Assembly (NCBI GenBank): GCA_021464525.1 | Contig: JADRCO010000613.1 | Location: 1-29,684, forward strand | Direction: 5' to 3' | Source: Rhizophagus sp. LPA8_4_AMF | Lineage: Eukaryota > Glomeromycota > Glomeromycetes > Glomerales > Glomeraceae | DNA: 29,684 nucleotides | Shown here: positions 29,603 to 29,684 of the stretch, one piece after another | Layout of the letters: the number at the start of each line of letters is the position of its first letter | Numbering within the stretch: position 1 is the first letter of the stretch | Made by a program: the position numbers and the translations under genes | Notes under the pieces: model-generated | The model's database searches: none | What the model was told of the DNA's origin: nothing | What the model saw: the letters and a program-made list of their open reading frames with translations, nothing else

Positions 29603-29684
29603 TATAGTGATGTAATGTATTTGGTCGATGGTACCTTGTGAACCAATATTTTTTCAAATAAATCCAGTCTTAATATGGCAACAA

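Noticed and set aside
1..29684. Prokaryotic defence system or CRISPR array
   Set aside because: Spliceosomal introns, eukaryotic kinase and CRN domains and the absence of regularly spaced repeats exclude it.

Overview
The window is AT-rich eukaryotic DNA. It has small introns of about 70-90 bp, low gene density, and many broken gene copies and short transposon remnants. It most resembles an accessory region of an arbuscular mycorrhizal fungus of the Rhizophagus type. Three things point there: a tyrosine-kinase-like kinase fused to Sel1 repeats, a Crinkler (CRN) effector-family gene, and decayed F-box/LRR-type and Sel1 genes, all families known to be greatly expanded in that lineage. The assignment rests on family recognition; no search was run.

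Only two genes look intact. One is a five-exon plus-strand gene (3797-6132) for a kinase-Sel1 protein of about 667 residues. The other is a minus-strand Crinkler gene (main model 11424-8485). It has a ubiquitin-like header exon, a P-loop NTPase, a nuclease-like domain whose catalytic motif looks degenerate, a bipartite nuclear localisation signal and an acidic tail. Joining its header to its NTPase in frame requires a distal splice acceptor, and a possible upstream leader exon is also in frame. A 240-300 bp direct tandem duplication lies immediately upstream of it.

Layout: 1-900, degenerate repeats and a broken minus-strand gene fragment. 1382-1568, a short retroelement with target-site duplication. 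1844-2366, an unidentified pseudogene. 3797-6132, kinase-Sel1 gene, with a kinase scrap near 6480. 8485-11608, Crinkler gene. 11619-12158, tandem duplication. 13140-13419, dispersed repeat and a long hairpin. 14500-15062, inverted-arm minisatellite element. 15780-19870, exon-like pieces of an unidentified multi-exon minus-strand gene with premature stops, plus a small plus-strand transposase-like helix-turn-helix scrap. 20513-21074, two MITE-like elements. 22641-22733, 31-bp tandem repeat. 22848-24004, F-box/LRR-type pseudogene. 24867-25198, another inverted-repeat element. 25196-28118, two direct repeats of about 460 bp flanking a kinase-less, frameshifted paralogue of the kinase-Sel1 gene. 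28124-29227, two further broken ORFs. 29336-29602, a PIF/Harbinger-like MITE.

There is no sign of an operon, prokaryotic system, CRISPR array, rRNA or tRNA. The two intact genes could be a signalling protein and a nuclear effector; nothing in the sequence links them functionally. The main biological theme is rapid birth and death of expanded gene families in a transposon-rich neighbourhood.
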